Shown here piece after piece: positions 15,019-21,458 of a stretch of 25,428 nucleotides of DNA. Each line of letters begins with the position of its first letter. Positions within the stretch are counted from its first letter, which is position 1. The stretch is from a virus: positions 1 through 25,428 of the IMG/VR virus record IMGVR_UViG_3300045999_003007. One strand, 5' to 3'. Under the pieces are notes generated by a model that worked only from the letters and a program-made list of their open reading frames with translations, was not told the origin of the DNA and did not search any database. Made by a program: the position numbers and the translations under genes.

Positions 15019-17214
15019 TCAGGCAAATAAGCCTTGTTGTGTAAGCATTGCTTCTTCGATGTTCTGGCAGGCTAGATCAAAGTACTGCGGCTTGAGTTCT
15101 GTCCCGACAAACCTTCTCCCCATCTTGACGGCACAGTATCCTTCGCTCCCGATCCCGGTGAATGGTGAGAAAACAAGATCGCCCGGATTCGTCCAGAGAT
15201 GAATGCACCGCTCGATCACATCAAGCTGCAACGGGCACATGTGCTTTTCGTCGTTCTCATCACGGGCCGGGAGTTTGTTTAAGGTTCGCCCTTGGTCAAT
15301 GTCATCCCAGATCGGGCTAGCGTACTTTTGCCACATTGCGACAGGAAGATCGTCTCCATGCGTTACACGGACTTCGGCATCTCCTGGTTTCCTCATGGTC
15401 ACAACGTAGTCGGGTAGACCCATTCGAGACATGCTTGCGTTTTCACGGATTGTCTTGTGAAGCAGTCCAAGTGCCTTAGTCCTTTGCATTGCCACTACTG
15501 GGTCTTTCCAGATGCACACTTCGGAGTGATAGATAAACCCTACTTCTTGAAACGCCCTGATAAGGTCTCCTCGGAAATCACGCAGCCCGATGAATCCTTG
15601 GCGCATCTTTGTGGTCGGAAGGTTCATGCAATGGAAACTGACATTGCGCCCCGGCTTGATGATCCTGAACAGTTCTGATATCAAGAACCTAAGCTGCGCG
15701 ACAAATTCTGCATCATCCTTGCAGTTCCCCATGTCGTGGTCACTGTTTGAGTAAACAAACAGATCGGCAAACGGAGGGGAAAAGACAGAGTAATCAATGC
15801 TGTTGTCCTCCATGCGCCGAGTCCACTTGACGCAATCCCCAAGATGAACCGTGAACGACTCCCCAGAGAATGTGTCCTCTCGATACTCGTCGGTGATCTT
15901 TTTTTGCCCTGACAATTCATGGTTCATGATGTCTTTCATATGCTCAATCATGTTAGCGCTCATCTCCTGATGTTGTGATTCCTTGCGTTTCAGATTCAAA
16001 AGAATCTGCCCCTCGTTTTCTGCTGTGAAGATGTGAACCTGTACGCTGCGCTTTTGTCCGAACCGGTGGCACCTGCGGACAGCCTGATAGAACTTCTCAA
16101 AAGAATCATCTAGGCCGACAAATGCCATTCTCGCGCAGTGCTGCCAATTCATCCCAAACCCGCAAATTTTTGGTTTGCTGATCAGGACTCTAAGGTCTCC
16201 ACGGCTAAATGCCATCATCTGCTCGGCCTTGTATTCTGCACTGTCTGACCCTTGCACATTGACAGATCCGGGTATCAGGCTTTGCAATAGCTCCGCTTCG
16301 TCGTTCAGATGACACCATATCAGCCACGGCCCAGATGATTCAGTGTTTACGACTTCAGCGAGCGCCTTGCATCTGGCTTCTATGCTTGCCCTTTGTGCTT
16401 GCCTGCGCTCCGTCATGGTTTGCGCTGGACGGCTGAAAAGATCGTTTCCAAGCGATTCCGATTCAATGACATGCTCAATATACTGAGGCTCCGGGAGAAT
16501 GTATCGAGAGCCATCGAACCCGATATCAGACGGGTTTCTAAGTACTACAGCCCATGTGCCCATCCACTCCCAGAATTTAGACGCTCCCCATCCCTTGAGC
16601 CTCCATGTCCCAGTGTCGCCTGTGTCATTTACAAAGTAAGTTGCAAGCATTTCTGTCCGTGACATCACCCCGAGGAATTCGCATTGATTCCCAAGTTCCT
16701 CAAAGTCATTTGGGCTTGGTGTGGCCGTGCAACTGAGCCTGTAAGGTATACCCTGCGCCGCGCTTATGATCCTTGTGCGCGTTTTGCCGTCATGTGCCTT
16801 GAGTATGCTGGATTCATCAAGCACGATCCCGTGCAGCGAATCAAAGTCAATTGAATCCATGCGCTCATAGTTGGTGATCCATACCCCAGATGAATCCGGC
16901 GACCCTCCATGCGGGACTCGCTTTACCTCGACGCCAAAGGTTTTTCCTTGGTCGATAGTCTGCTCGGAGACCGCCAAAGGAGCAAGTATCAAAACAGGCC
17001 CCTTCGCATGAGATGCCACTTCATCTGCCCATGACAATTGCATAAGGGTTTTTCCGAGTCCGGTATCAGCGAAAATGGCTGCTCTGCCACGGCGCACAGC
17101 CCAAGAAACAATCGCATGTTGGAAATCAAAAAGATTGGGATTGAGGTCTCCTGGCTTGTGACCAGTGGCTACCTCATGCCGTCTTTTGGAAGCAACAAAC
17201 TGATCGTAGTCCAT
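15019..17214 (-). CDS. SNF2-type helicase fused to a DNA methyltransferase
   Basis: A 731-residue two-part protein. The start MDYDQF at 17214 follows AAGGA and the MazG-like gene's stop; the frame extends upstream but without a better site. Residues about 28-440 are a superfamily 2 (SNF2-like) ATPase: Walker A ADTGLGKT (49-56), motif II LDESS (132-136, in place of DEAH), motif III TATPSP (163-168) and motif VI QAVRRCHRFGQKR (377-389). Residues about 445-731 are an amino-methyltransferase: SPPF (479-482, catalytic motif IV) precedes SPFTGIGS (683-690, AdoMet motif I) and RRFVGTELKPQYFDLA, the beta-class order of N4-cytosine/N6-adenine enzymes. It probably modifies phage DNA while moving along it. 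No nuclease domain is visible. Confidence 0.93.
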   Translation of the reverse strand: MDYDQFVASKRRHEVATGHKPGDLNPNLFDFQHAIVSWAVRRGRAAIFADTGLGKTLMQLSWADEVASHAKGPVLILAPLAVSEQTIDQGKTFGVEVKRVPHGGSPDSSGVWITNYERMDSIDFDSLHGIVLDESSILKAHDGKTRTRIISAAQGIPYRLSCTATPSPNDFEELGNQCEFLGVMSRTEMLATYFVNDTGDTGTWRLKGWGASKFWEWMGTWAVVLRNPSDIGFDGSRYILPEPQYIEHVIESESLGNDLFSRPAQTMTERRQAQRASIEARCKALAEVVNTESSGPWLIWCHLNDEAELLQSLIPGSVNVQGSDSAEYKAEQMMAFSRGDLRVLISKPKICGFGMNWQHCARMAFVGLDDSFEKFYQAVRRCHRFGQKRSVQVHIFTAENEGQILLNLKRKESQHQEMSANMIEHMKDIMNHELSGQKKITDEYREDTFSGESFTVHLGDCVKWTRRMEDNSIDYSVFSPPFADLFVYSNSDHDMGNCKDDAEFVAQLRFLISELFRIIKPGRNVSFHCMNLPTTKMRQGFIGLRDFRGDLIRAFQEVGFIYHSEVCIWKDPVVAMQRTKALGLLHKTIRENASMSRMGLPDYVVTMRKPGDAEVRVTHGDDLPVAMWQKYASPIWDDIDQGRTLNKLPARDENDEKHMCPLQLDVIERCIHLWTNPGDLVFSPFTGIGSEGYCAVKMGRRFVGTELKPQYFDLACQNIEEAMLTQQGLFA

Positions 17215-17215
17215 G

Positions 17216-17533
17216 TCATTCCTTGATAAATGCGCCCGACGGCGACATCTTGCCCTTGCGATCCTTGATCTCGTTGTAAGCAGATTCAAGGCAGTCAACG
17301 ATTCCGATTTTTCTGGTGGCGCAGTAGTTGATCAGGCACACCAACACATCCCCGACCGCATCCTGAATCGCCGCTTCGTCATTCTTGATCTCGGCATCCG
17401 CGAGTTCGCCCATCTCGCTCACGGCCTTGAGCAGCTGAGTGTAAGCCCTTGGGTTATCAAATATCCCGCGCTCCTTGGCCCATGCGATCACCAAGAATTC
17501 AAGCTCCTCGAAACACATAACTGGCTTGGTCAT
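17216..17533 (-). CDS. MazG-like nucleotide pyrophosphohydrolase
   Basis: A 105-residue all-helical protein. The ATG at 17533 overlaps the preceding stop as ATGA with AAAGGA upstream; longer in-frame starts lie inside that gene. The metal-binding helices of the MazG/DUF550 group are visible: SEMGELADAEIK at about 39-50 (E-x-x-E) and IQDAVGDVLVCLINY at about 56-70, where the usual E-x-x-D is D-A-V-G-D as in other phage members. Such enzymes hydrolyse NTPs or dNTPs to the monophosphate. In a phage this may adjust nucleotide pools or the host alarm response. It ends 1 base before the helicase-methylase start. Confidence 0.85.
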   Translation of the reverse strand: MTKPVMCFEELEFLVIAWAKERGIFDNPRAYTQLLKAVSEMGELADAEIKNDEAAIQDAVGDVLVCLINYCATRKIGIVDCLESAYNEIKDRKGKMSPSGAFIKE

Positions 17534-17730
17534 TTTTTTCCTTTCAGTGTGTAGGCAGCAATCATCTTGCCCGTTTTGGTTCTGGTCATATTGGTTTCGA
17601 TCTGTAGGCCCATGTCCCGGAGTTCGCTGACGCGAGCTGCGAGTCTGAGGCATCCGCACCCTTTGAGCGCATCAAGGGCTGTGATCGGTCGTTTCTTCAT
17701 CGCAGACATGATCCATTCGTTCTGGGTCAT
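17530..17730 (-). CDS. Small helix-turn-helix protein (HTH_39-like)
   Basis: A 66-residue protein starting at ATG 17730 with an ATGA overlap and GAGAGGA upstream. The pattern NEWIMSAMKKRPITALDALK, then GCLRLAARVSELRDMG and a basic beta-wing ending AAYTLKGKK, is that of the short winged-helix HTH_39 family common in phages. Sitting between the exonuclease and MazG genes, it may bind DNA as a regulator or accessory factor. The target is unknown. Confidence 0.82.
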   Translation of the reverse strand: MTQNEWIMSAMKKRPITALDALKGCGCLRLAARVSELRDMGLQIETNMTRTKTGKMIAAYTLKGKK

Positions 17731-18341
17731 TTCATCCTCTCCTCGATCTTGGATTGCATCTTTGTAACGGTCTCAAGGAATGCGGATACCTCCGTCTCGA
17801 TCTGCTTGATCAGCTTGTCATCCCGACTGACCCTGACCACAAACATCTGGATCTTGCTCGGGAGTCGAGGGTCGAACGAAACGAAATCGCACCAAGATCG
17901 CTCGGTGCAGGCCATCTGGAATTGCATCTGCCTCATGTACTCCGGTGGCGCAATCCCTGCGATAAGGTATTCCAGGTGCGTCCTCGATTCTGGGCACTTG
18001 ATCTCGATCAGACCGTCATCGCCTACCAGACCGTCCGGGCTGGCCCCGCACATCGGGATAAAGGGGTGGTTGATGAACCCGACCTGCTGGACAATCACGC
18101 AGTTCTCGGCCTCATACGATGACCTTGCGAACGGCTCCGTCTCAGTCCCCCACTTCATTGAGGCTGTAGTGAACATCTCGGTAGGTCTGCCGGTTAGCCT
18201 TTCGGTGATCAGTTGCACCCGATAATTCGCACGGCTGGCCGGTTCATCCCCGGTTTTTAGCTTCGCCATGACATCGTTAATCCTCGATGCCGTGACCCTG
18301 CCTAGTCTGGCTTCATGCCATTCAGTTGACCCTTGCTCCAT
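17727..18341 (-). CDS. YqaJ-type phage recombination exonuclease
   Basis: A 204-residue nuclease equivalent to lambda Exo. The ATG at 18341 is chosen for AGGAAGG just upstream; the frame extends 16 codons further without support. YqaJ motifs are present: QGSTEWHEARLGRVTASR (3-20), WGTETEPFARSSYE (64-77), SPDGLVGDDG (101-110, with D103), the catalytic IEIKCP (112-117, E113/K115) and Y-M-R-Q-M-Q-F-Q-M (135-143). It should degrade one strand from DNA ends and hand the ssDNA to the Bet annealing protein encoded just upstream. The stop overlaps the HTH gene start. Confidence 0.95.
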   Translation of the reverse strand: MEQGSTEWHEARLGRVTASRINDVMAKLKTGDEPASRANYRVQLITERLTGRPTEMFTTASMKWGTETEPFARSSYEAENCVIVQQVGFINHPFIPMCGASPDGLVGDDGLIEIKCPESRTHLEYLIAGIAPPEYMRQMQFQMACTERSWCDFVSFDPRLPSKIQMFVVRVSRDDKLIKQIETEVSAFLETVTKMQSKIEERMK

Positions 18342-18522
18342 TTTTGTCCCTTCCTGTGATTTGATCAATCGCTGCGCCGTAGCCCTCAACGAAACCGATC
18401 CTGAACACCGTCAGGACGATCGGTATCAGGTTCTCTGCCAACTCCCTCACCCGCTCGTCCTTGATGTCCGGGATTGTCATGCGGAACCGCTCGACGAACT
18501 CCTGTTCTTTCGGCGTCATCAT
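18322..18522 (-). CDS. Hypothetical 66-residue protein between bet and exonuclease genes
   Basis: It starts at ATG 18522, overlapping the bet stop (ATGA) with GGAGG seven bases upstream, and overlaps the exonuclease start by 20 bases. It is a helical, charged protein (MTPKEQEFVERFRM, DERVRELAENLIPIVLTVFR, GFVEGYGAAIDQI). No domain is recognised. Being wedged between the two recombinase genes suggests an accessory part in recombination, an inference from position only. Confidence 0.68.
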   Translation of the reverse strand: MMTPKEQEFVERFRMTIPDIKDERVRELAENLIPIVLTVFRIGFVEGYGAAIDQITGRDKNGARVN

Positions 18523-19325
18523 GTTCCAGCCTCCACGACCTGAGATGCAACCTTCTTCAGTTTCGCTCCGTGCGCGATCCAGAAATGCTTCTTCTCGGGG
18601 CTGTTCGGAATTTCCTTGAACGCCTTTTCTAGATGCTCCTGCCCCATCTCTGCGGCCATCTGAAGCATGGCGAAATGCTCGTTGTAGAACGCATCCGATT
18701 CCTCGGTGGCCGAGTTCTGGACAACAGACTCAGGGTTGCGCGAGTTGGTGAAATCCTCGATACCCTTGCCTTCCATCTCTTCCGCAGTCGGCTGCGATCC
18801 GATCTCAGGGAATGCCATACGCAGGGCTTGCGCTTGGGCACACTTGGCAAGTTGGCCATACGGACGTTTTGCCCACATCGCGTTCGGCGCAATGCTTTTG
18901 TCCTTGCCGCCCTTGACCGCATAATTCTCTTTCCAGCGCTCGACCGCTGTGAATTCGGCAATGAACCCATCCGCGATCTTCCGCTTGGCCGTGACCTTGC
19001 ACCATGCAGGATATGTGATCGAGACCCCGCCAATCGACTCGCTGACATCTGGGCCGAACTCCGGCTCGGTGATCCCGGCATACTCGCCAGACCTTGCCGC
19101 CTGAACGCGATACATCCCGATTCCGGGCATCACGACATCGCGCATTGCACCGGCCCTTGAGTCCCACATGGGGACGATATGCACGGGCTTCTGCATCGGG
19201 TCAAGTCCTGCTGCCTTGCAATACCCCAAGACCATCCTGATCGACTCAATAGAGCCACCTGGATACAGGCTAGACTGCAATACGGCCAGCAGCTTTGCCT
19301 CGTCAACTACCGCAACTTCGTTCAT
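18519..19325 (-). CDS. bet: Bet-type single-strand annealing recombinase (RecT/Bet superfamily)
   Basis: A 268-residue annealing protein. The N-terminal part is characteristic of phage Bet: LYPGGSIESIRMVLGYCKAA (20-39), GLDPMQKPVHIVPMWD (40-55), VVMPGIGMYRVQAARSGEYA (64-83). Next come a core with WCKVTAKRKI and AVERWKENY, and MWAKRPYGQLAKCAQAQAL. The C-terminal ~80 residues are acidic and variable. It pairs complementary ssDNA made by the YqaJ exonuclease two genes downstream; SSB is in the same unit. AGGAGG precedes ATG 19325, and it is the first gene leftward of the divergent control region. Confidence 0.95.
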   Translation of the reverse strand: MNEVAVVDEAKLLAVLQSSLYPGGSIESIRMVLGYCKAAGLDPMQKPVHIVPMWDSRAGAMRDVVMPGIGMYRVQAARSGEYAGITEPEFGPDVSESIGGVSITYPAWCKVTAKRKIADGFIAEFTAVERWKENYAVKGGKDKSIAPNAMWAKRPYGQLAKCAQAQALRMAFPEIGSQPTAEEMEGKGIEDFTNSRNPESVVQNSATEESDAFYNEHFAMLQMAAEMGQEHLEKAFKEIPNSPEKKHFWIAHGAKLKKVASQVVEAGT

Positions 19326-19358
19326 GGTTCCTCCTGTGTTGAAAGCGCCACCGTATCA

Positions 19359-19372
19359 CGGATTTGAATCCG
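19359..19372. repeat. 14-bp inverted repeat, candidate operator
   Basis: CGGATT and AATCCG arms are perfectly complementary around a 2-base centre. It lies in the divergent control region, 34 bases upstream of the bet start, where a dimeric regulator could control leftward transcription. Confidence 0.5.
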
Positions 19373-19378
19373 GAAACG

Positions 19379-19405
19379 AATACCCGTCTATTCCGTGTGG
19401 GTATT
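19379..19405. repeat. Inverted repeat AATACCC/GGGTATT, candidate operator
   Basis: Perfect 7-bp arms separated by 13 bases, with arm centres about two helical turns apart (20 bp), as often seen for dimeric repressor sites. The right arm overlaps the candidate -35 of the rightward operon. Confidence 0.5.
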
Positions 19406-19464
19406 GCGCCACAGGCATTGCAATCCTGTAATCTGGGAGTTCTTACAACAACGGAGGAATTGAA

Positions 19465-19644
19465 ATGAATCACGGTGACATGACAATCATCGTCAGGATG
19501 CAAGTTGGCAGGAACGCGGTGGAAATAGAAAAGGTTATTTCTGCCTGTGCCACCGAAGAGGATGTGTTCGTTAATTTTGTTTTCCGGGACATGGTTGCAC
19601 AAGTGAAACAAGCCGCAATCGCAAAAGCGGGGGGCCGGACATGA
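19465..19644 (+). CDS. Hypothetical 59-residue protein, first gene of the small-gene operon
   Basis: The ATG at 19465 has a strong GGAGG (19453-19457), and the stop overlaps the next start as ATGA. The protein is short, beginning MNHGDMTIIVRMQVGRN, with a middle ISACATEEDVFVNFVFRDM and a basic end. No family is recognised. Tight coupling to the following gene and the good ribosome-binding site support it as real. Confidence 0.7.
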   Translation: MNHGDMTIIVRMQVGRNAVEIEKVISACATEEDVFVNFVFRDMVAQVKQAAIAKAGGRT

Positions 19645-19832
19645 ACACCGACCACGTTGTGATGAACGCCAAGACAAACGAGTTCGAGTGCCTGCACTGC
19701 GGGAGCACTTACAAGCCGACAATGCCAGCGCCGGTGTCGCTTTTCGTTAAGATGACTCGCGAGTTCAGTAGGATTCACAAGCATTGCAAGCGCTCAATCG
19801 TCATTGAAAAAACAGAAGGAGAGAAGGCATGA
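19641..19832 (+). CDS. Small zinc-binding protein
   Basis: A 63-residue protein with an ATGA overlap at both ends. ECLHCGSTYKP at 16-26 gives CxxC and KHC near residue 48 supplies His/Cys ligands, so one zinc site is likely. Similar mini-proteins (a CxxCG knuckle, then a helix ending in HxxC) are common in phage early regions. Function unknown. Confidence 0.75.
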   Translation: MNTDHVVMNAKTNEFECLHCGSTYKPTMPAPVSLFVKMTREFSRIHKHCKRSIVIEKTEGEKA

Positions 19833-19984
19833 GCACCATCCCAGAAATCTGCATGGAATACACGGCGGTCTTCCACACAATGAAACTTGAGACGTTTATC
19901 GCGTTTGGAGTTGGTTTGGTGCTGGGCATGGTCGTGGCGGTGTTGCTTGGCACAGATGGCAAGCCGAAGGGGTGCGAGAAATGA
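19829..19984 (+). CDS. Small single-span membrane protein
   Basis: A 51-residue protein, start fixed by the ATGA overlap with the previous gene and AGAAGGAGAG upstream. Residues about 22-42 (TFIAFGVGLVLGMVVAVLLG) form a glycine-containing membrane helix, followed by a basic tail. Function unknown. Confidence 0.68.
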   Translation: MSTIPEICMEYTAVFHTMKLETFIAFGVGLVLGMVVAVLLGTDGKPKGCEK

Positions 19985-20217
19985 CAGACCTTGAGACAGA
20001 AATTGTGCGACAGATACATGAACTGTCGAAAGAGTTAATTGCATTGCGCGAACGCGTGGCAGTTCTGGAAGCCACTTCGATTCGGTGCAATCAGGAGGGG
20101 CTGCCCGTAGAAACGCTTGGTTTTCGTCCGTGTGTCAGCGTCGCTACCGGCAACCCAGATTGGTACAAGCACAGTAAGCAGATTGCGGAAACAATTCGAG
20201 CAAGGGGGAACGAATGA
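19981..20217 (+). CDS. Small coiled-coil protein with a shared IRARG C-terminus
   Basis: A 78-residue protein starting at ATG 19981 (ATGA overlap). Residues 2-35 (TDLETEIVRQIHELSKELIA and on to RVAVLEA) are a leucine-heptad helix. The end (HSKQIAETIRARGNE) is nearly the same as the end of two downstream genes (IADIIRARGQA, IAAAIRGRGEK). It therefore belongs to the mosaic family of this operon although its N-terminus differs. Function unknown. Confidence 0.72.
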   Translation: MTDLETEIVRQIHELSKELIALRERVAVLEATSIRCNQEGLPVETLGFRPCVSVATGNPDWYKHSKQIAETIRARGNE

Positions 20218-20254
20218 CACGCGACGACATCACCCGCATGGCGCGGGAGGCGGG
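20214..20254 (+). repeat. Direct repeat, copy 1 (start of the MTRD family genes)
   Basis: These 41 bases match 20802-20842 with a single mismatch (C/A at the ninth base) and cover the first codons of two paralogous genes 588 bases apart. Such near identity over coding sequence points to a recent duplication or conversion. Confidence 0.8.
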
Positions 20255-20540
20255 TCTGTACAGCGGAACCCCGCGCACTCCAAGCACCGGACGCATGATC
20301 GAAAAACGACTTGAACGCTTCGCCGCCCTTGTTGCCGCAGCCGAGCGTGAGAAACACAGGTATGACATCCACTCATGCGGCCCTACCTGCGAGCGGTATG
20401 CCTGTATTGCTACGCGTGAGGCAGTGAAGGCAGAGCGTGAGGCTTGCGCCAAGATTGTACAATCTTTTGATCCATATAGTCGATGGAGTACTCTGTGCAA
20501 CCACATTGCGGACATTATCCGAGCGCGGGGGCAGGCATGA
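20214..20540 (+). CDS. Hypothetical phage early protein, MTRDDITRMAREAG family (long copy)
   Basis: A 108-residue protein with an ATGA overlap at both ends. It opens with MTRDDITRMAREAG, continues with RFAALVAAAERE and ends IADIIRARGQA. Many phages carry proteins with this opening and an AEREACA segment; their function is not known to me. Compared with the copy at 20802, it has an extra ~35 residues (a Cys-rich piece around SCGPTCERYACIATREAV) flanked by two AERE units, as if an internal repeat had been expanded. Confidence 0.78.
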   Translation: MTRDDITRMAREAGLYSGTPRTPSTGRMIEKRLERFAALVAAAEREKHRYDIHSCGPTCERYACIATREAVKAEREACAKIVQSFDPYSRWSTLCNHIADIIRARGQA

Positions 20541-20764
20541 CCCGCGATCAATTTGAATCAGTGCTTGCCGACAAAGGAATTGCGTATATTGACGACACAA
20601 CCTGGCGAGTGGCTCAGGTTGCGGCTGACGCACGGAAGGGTGAAATTGAGCGCATACTGCTTAGGTTGCATCACATGGCGGGTGGGCGGCACAATTTTTA
20701 CAAAGTGGCTGTCCATGTAATTCAGGATGAACTTAATAAACCACACAAAGCAAATGTTCTTTGA
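20537..20764 (+). CDS. Hypothetical 75-residue protein of the MTRD group
   Basis: The ATG at 20537 overlaps the previous stop (ATGA). It starts MTRDQFESVLADKGIAYIDD, then WRVAQVAADARKGEIERILL, and ends with a basic His-rich part. Only the first few residues match the neighbouring family, so the relation may be limited to a reused translation start. Function unknown. A 37-base gap with a good AAGGGGAAG site follows. Confidence 0.68.
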   Translation: MTRDQFESVLADKGIAYIDDTTWRVAQVAADARKGEIERILLRLHHMAGGRHNFYKVAVHVIQDELNKPHKANVL

Positions 20765-20801
20765 CGGCATCGGTGGTGCAAAGTTAAAAAAAGGGGAAGA
20801 A

Positions 20802-20842
20802 ATGACACGAGACGACATCACCCGCATGGCGCGGGAGGCGGG
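20802..20842 (+). repeat. Direct repeat, copy 2 (start of the MTRD family genes)
   Basis: Second copy of the repeat at 20214-20254. Similarity resumes further on in both genes over the RFAALVA/AERE segment, with more silent differences there. Confidence 0.8.
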
Positions 20843-21026
20843 GTTTGTTGGATTTGATGGGGACAACGGTTCTTTGCGCCGCTTTGCCGCCCTTGTCGCT
20901 GAGGCCGAGCGCGAGGCGTGTGCGAAGTTGACCGATGCAGAGGCTGATTGGTGGCCGGGAAATAGCCACGGATTGTACGCGAGCAGAAACATCGCAGCCG
21001 CCATTCGGGGAAGGGGAGAAAAATGA
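20802..21026 (+). CDS. Hypothetical phage early protein, MTRDDITRMAREAG family (short copy)
   Basis: A 74-residue paralogue of the 108-residue protein at 20214. The start at 20802 is fixed by AAGGGGAAG and by near identity of the first 41 bases to the other copy (one mismatch). It contains RRFAALVAEAEREACAK and ends NIAAAIRGRGEK. The middle (DAEADWWPGNSHGLYA) is unique. Function unknown. Confidence 0.78.
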   Translation: MTRDDITRMAREAGFVGFDGDNGSLRRFAALVAEAEREACAKLTDAEADWWPGNSHGLYASRNIAAAIRGRGEK

Positions 21027-21157
21027 GCGACGAACAGTTAATAGATGCAGTTGCGACCCTTTGGGTTGAAAACGGAGGGGATACAGAAGGCATCCAATGG
21101 TGCTGGCGAAAAATCTCAGAGGCAGTTGAAGCCAAAATCAAGGAGAAGAACACATGA
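21023..21157 (+). CDS. Hypothetical 44-residue protein
   Basis: The ATG at 21023 overlaps the preceding stop (ATGA) and has AAGGGGAGA upstream; the stop overlaps the next start. The sequence (MSDEQLIDAVATLWVENGGD, then WCWRKISEAVEAKIKEKN) looks like two short helices. No family is recognised. Confidence 0.65.
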   Translation: MSDEQLIDAVATLWVENGGDTEGIQWCWRKISEAVEAKIKEKNT

Positions 21158-21279
21158 ACGACGACCTCGACGAAACACCAGGGCCGCCAAGCGAACCCGA
21201 GGATGCAGGTATCTGTGACAAGTGCGGAGGAGCGGATTACCAGCGGTGGGGCGGGTGCCCGTGCAGGGAGGCGACATGA
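21154..21279 (+). CDS. 41-residue zinc-knuckle protein
   Basis: Overlaps both neighbours by 4 bases and has AAGGAGAAG upstream. The first 18 residues are acidic and proline-rich, followed by CDKCGG...GCPCR, a four-cysteine zinc site. Function unknown. Confidence 0.66.
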   Translation: MNDDLDETPGPPSEPEDAGICDKCGGADYQRWGGCPCREAT

Positions 21280-21458
21280 TCTGCCAGCACTGCAATTCGC
21301 GCATGGCCGTGCTGCAGACGCGCACCTTCACCGACGAGGCCCGAGGCTTTGTCTACATCGAGCGCAGACGGCAGTGCGCGTGCGGCCGCAGGGAAACGAC
21401 CATCGAGCTGCCGAAAGAGAAGTTCTCTGAACTGATTTATCAACCGGAGGAAATATGA
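21276..21458 (+). CDS. Zinc-ribbon protein (NrdR/Ogr-like N-terminal ribbon)
   Basis: A 60-residue protein starting at ATG 21276 (ATGA overlap). MICQHCNSRM, then IERRRQCACGRRETTIEL, is the layout of the NrdR and Ogr/Delta-type zinc ribbons (CxxC, then an RRR-x-C-x-C/G turn). NrdR's ATP-cone is absent, so it is only the ribbon. It could be a small DNA- or polymerase-binding regulator. It is one of three zinc mini-proteins in this operon. Confidence 0.78.
   Translation: MICQHCNSRMAVLQTRTFTDEARGFVYIERRRQCACGRRETTIELPKEKFSELIYQPEEI

Larger units (their letters stand above)
19326..19464. promoter_or_regulatory. Divergent control region between bet and the small-gene operon
   Basis: This 139-base non-coding stretch separates two operons that run apart, so it must hold promoters for both. 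It contains two inverted repeats: CGGATT-TG-AATCCG (19359-19372) and AATACCC...GGGTATT (19379-19385 with 19399-19405). For the rightward genes, TTGCGC (19404-19409) and TGTAAT (19427-19432) are 17 bases apart and could be -35/-10. The second repeat overlaps that -35, so it could be an operator. The leftward promoter is not clear. Confidence 0.6.
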
